From: Culex pipiens pallens
Lineage: Eukaryota; Arthropoda; Insecta; Diptera; Culicidae
Length of the DNA: 64,000 nucleotides
NCBI RefSeq assembly: GCF_016801865.2
Contig: NC_068937.1
Coordinates: 95,192,500-95,256,499 of the forward strand
Direction of reading: 5' to 3'
Of the stretch, positions 61,731 through 64,000 are shown in pieces. Both the position numbers and the translations under genes were made by a program. Every line of letters starts with the position of its first letter. The stretch's first letter is position 1. Below the pieces are notes generated by a model. It ran no database searches, was not told the DNA's origin, and saw only the letters and a program-made list of their open reading frames with translations.

Positions 61731-64000
61731 TTAGCCGAAAACAATTAAAACATAGGAGAATTCATTAATTATAAAAAGCGGAGAATTTCATGCACATTAC
61801 ATGTTTCTGCGTGTAATTAAAAAAAAAATAAAAAAATACTTGTTTTATTTTTACATCCTGCCAAAAACCAAGGCTTTCTAGTCATGGTTTGTTTGCATAA
61901 AAAGTCAGCTTTCTCTTTCCCGCAAAAGTTGTTCATCAATCAACTTCCAGCTGAGTCCCAGTTAACTCAATCGGAACTCTGAAACGGAATTCAATTCGAA
62001 TCGTTTATGTATTCCGTTTCAAACGCAACAACCGATACGTACACGGAATCGGTTGTTGCGTTTATGTTTATGTTTTTTTGTTAATCTTTTTTTTTTTGTT
62101 ATTACAATAGTTATGGACTTATGATTAAATTTTATCCGTTTGTTGTTCCCGATTTTACGACATAAATATTTTGTTAAAAAATCTATATCATTGAAACAAT
62201 TTCACTCCTTTCCTCTAACTATCCCCTATCTATTAGCAATTTCGAAGGTTATTTTGTAACTTTTTTCCTTCCCCTGCTCAATTTTTCTCCCGTGTACCAG
62301 TAAACTCTAACACCGTTTGAATTAGTCAGCTGATGAAAGGTACCCCATATCTCAGCTTAGGATAATTACTGCACTTATGTTTTTGCCAAAACAATCCAAT
62401 AAATGAAATGAAATGAAATGAAACAATTTCACAAATTTTAATGTGACTGGTAATAAAACGTTCAAACTTGACTTAAGTGTAAAAAATGTAGTATTTCAAT
62501 TATTTTAAAAGTCATGTTGCATTTTTTTTTATTGGACTGAGCCTCAAACTTATTTTGCACTAAGAAACCTTCCACCTCGGAATTCGAACTCATGATGTTT
62601 GGATAACGAATCTGAGTGAATACCGTCTGATTCAGGTAGAACAAAAATTGTTTACATTTTATTGTTGGGAAATTGTTTCACAACGATTAATAATTATAAT
62701 TTGCACTGCATTTGAAAATAAAACTAAGCCCTAACAAATTTTGTTCAAAGCTTATGTCTCTTTAGATTTTTTTTTAAAATTTTGAAATTTCTATAAAAAT
62801 ACAGGTGCATTCATTTTTTAATTTTTTTTCTTAAATTCGTGAAATTAAGATTGTTTTCAGCCAAAAAAATATTTAATCAACCTTTGCCCTTGACCAGATC
62901 GTCGTATGTAAACTTCTAGCTAAACATTAACAGCAACCAAACCAAATTTCAACGTTTGTTGTGAAATAAAATAACCCTAAAAGCTTAGAAAATAAATTTG
63001 TTTTGTTTTTTTTTGTATAAATTTTTAACTTTTTTGAACAAAACTGTTGGAAAATTGTCTTTTATTTTTTCTAATATCAAAAATGTCTACAAATACCTGA
63101 TAGATGTATTTTATAGTCTTATAAAACGTAATTTATTTATTTTTAATAAACAATTTTCCACATGTGGCCCGAAAGCTTATGTGAGCTTCAAATTTGTCCA
63201 GCCATTCAAAAACTTTGGGCACCCCTGACTTAGGTGCTCATAACTTTTGATAGGGTTACCAGATCTTCCATGTTTTAGGCTCATTTAACCCTCTTAGGCC
63301 TGAATTAAAAAAAAAATGGTTAATTTCAAATACCGTTCTGAAGATGTACAGCAAGACGGATTTTCTTACAAACCCACCATTTTTACAATCTTCCGGACTT
63401 ATGCCGAACCTCACCAATTGTGATGAAAATGGTACCCGGATCCATCATGAGACTTAGGGTAGAGTAGTCATCAATGAGACACGGGGAACAATGATACAAT
63501 GGCTCTCACAAGTAGTAGTTTCAACCAATCAGGCTTATGTTTTGAGGAAAGGTGTGTCTACAGGATATACGTCTACCATAATAGTGGCTTTGGTTATGGA
63601 CGCTCCCTTGAAAAGTTGAAAAGGACAAAAAATACTTTTTCGCTCGTAGGCTGCCATAACACCAAAACTAACATTTCTTCAGATTTTTTTCGACGTTTCA
63701 TATGGAATTAGTTGGGCTACAATGTCCTTTCATAAGGTTTGACCAAATTAAGAAAATACCCAGAATCCAGGGCTGTCTCATTGTTCCCCACTCCTTTCAG
63801 CCCATGGGTAACAATGAGACACTTTGATTTTTCTTCAACAAACTTTTTAAAATCTATGTAATTCTTTCAAAACATGAATTGAAAGTGATCTTTTACATAT
63901 TTATTGAGTTTTAAATCCATTTAACAAAAAATATAAAGTTATTTGGTATAAATAGATGGATTTTACAAAATGTAAATACTTTTTAGCATATCTTTTGTTA
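61731..64000. other. AT-rich DNA, probably gene D intron; repeat fragments only
   Basis: A tRNA-like box B block lies near 62570-62645 (minus) and 'tttgggcacccctga', resembling an element end, lies near 63216. No exon was recognised up to the window edge. Confidence 0.35.

Overview
The window looks like nuclear DNA from a mosquito (Culicidae; a culicine such as Culex would fit, but this is inference). The reasons are GC-rich coding exons in very AT-rich non-coding DNA, tiny original introns (58-74 nt) beside TE-swollen ones, insect ZAD zinc-finger genes, an RNase H-bearing non-LTR retrotransposon, tRNA-derived SINEs and many short inverted-repeat elements. No bacterial, viral, CRISPR or rRNA feature was seen.

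The coding content is dominated by one gene family. Five genes carry FLYWCH zinc fingers (WxC...C...HxH), and four of them begin with a ZAD (C2...C2), the insect N-terminal dimerisation domain. Left to right: gene A (1771-3153, minus, ZAD + 2 FLYWCH); gene B (3619-11619, minus, ZAD + 3 FLYWCH); gene C (13908-34251, plus, ZAD + 20 FLYWCH, 7 coding exons, 2413 aa predicted); gene I (51740-52640, minus, ZAD + 1 FLYWCH, a clear paralogue of A); and gene D (59363-60753, minus, last coding exon only, 2 complete FLYWCH plus half of a third). All intron phases close exactly. B and C are divergent, 2.3 kb apart. The proteins are probably nuclear DNA- or chromatin-binding factors. A fragment resembling the CXC end of MSL2 lies at 36369-38387 (minus).

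Mobile DNA fills the rest. A 6.3-kb, apparently intact LINE (ORF1 with three zinc knuckles; ORF2 with endonuclease, RT and RNase H; poly(A) tail; 13-bp target duplication) sits in the intron of B that splits its ZAD. A 1.5-kb terminal-inverted-repeat element fills the intron of the MSL2-like fragment. Two related elements with CACTG termini, TA duplications and different interiors sit immediately upstream of gene I. Gene C introns hold SINE, TTAA-flanked and TTA-flanked elements. From 39.1 to 48.8 kb the DNA is a mosaic of long inverted repeats and nested insertions, several datable from empty sites in the opposite arm.

Exon boundaries were read by eye from GT/AG sites, reading frame and domain continuity. 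Family calls rest on motif recognition, not searches.
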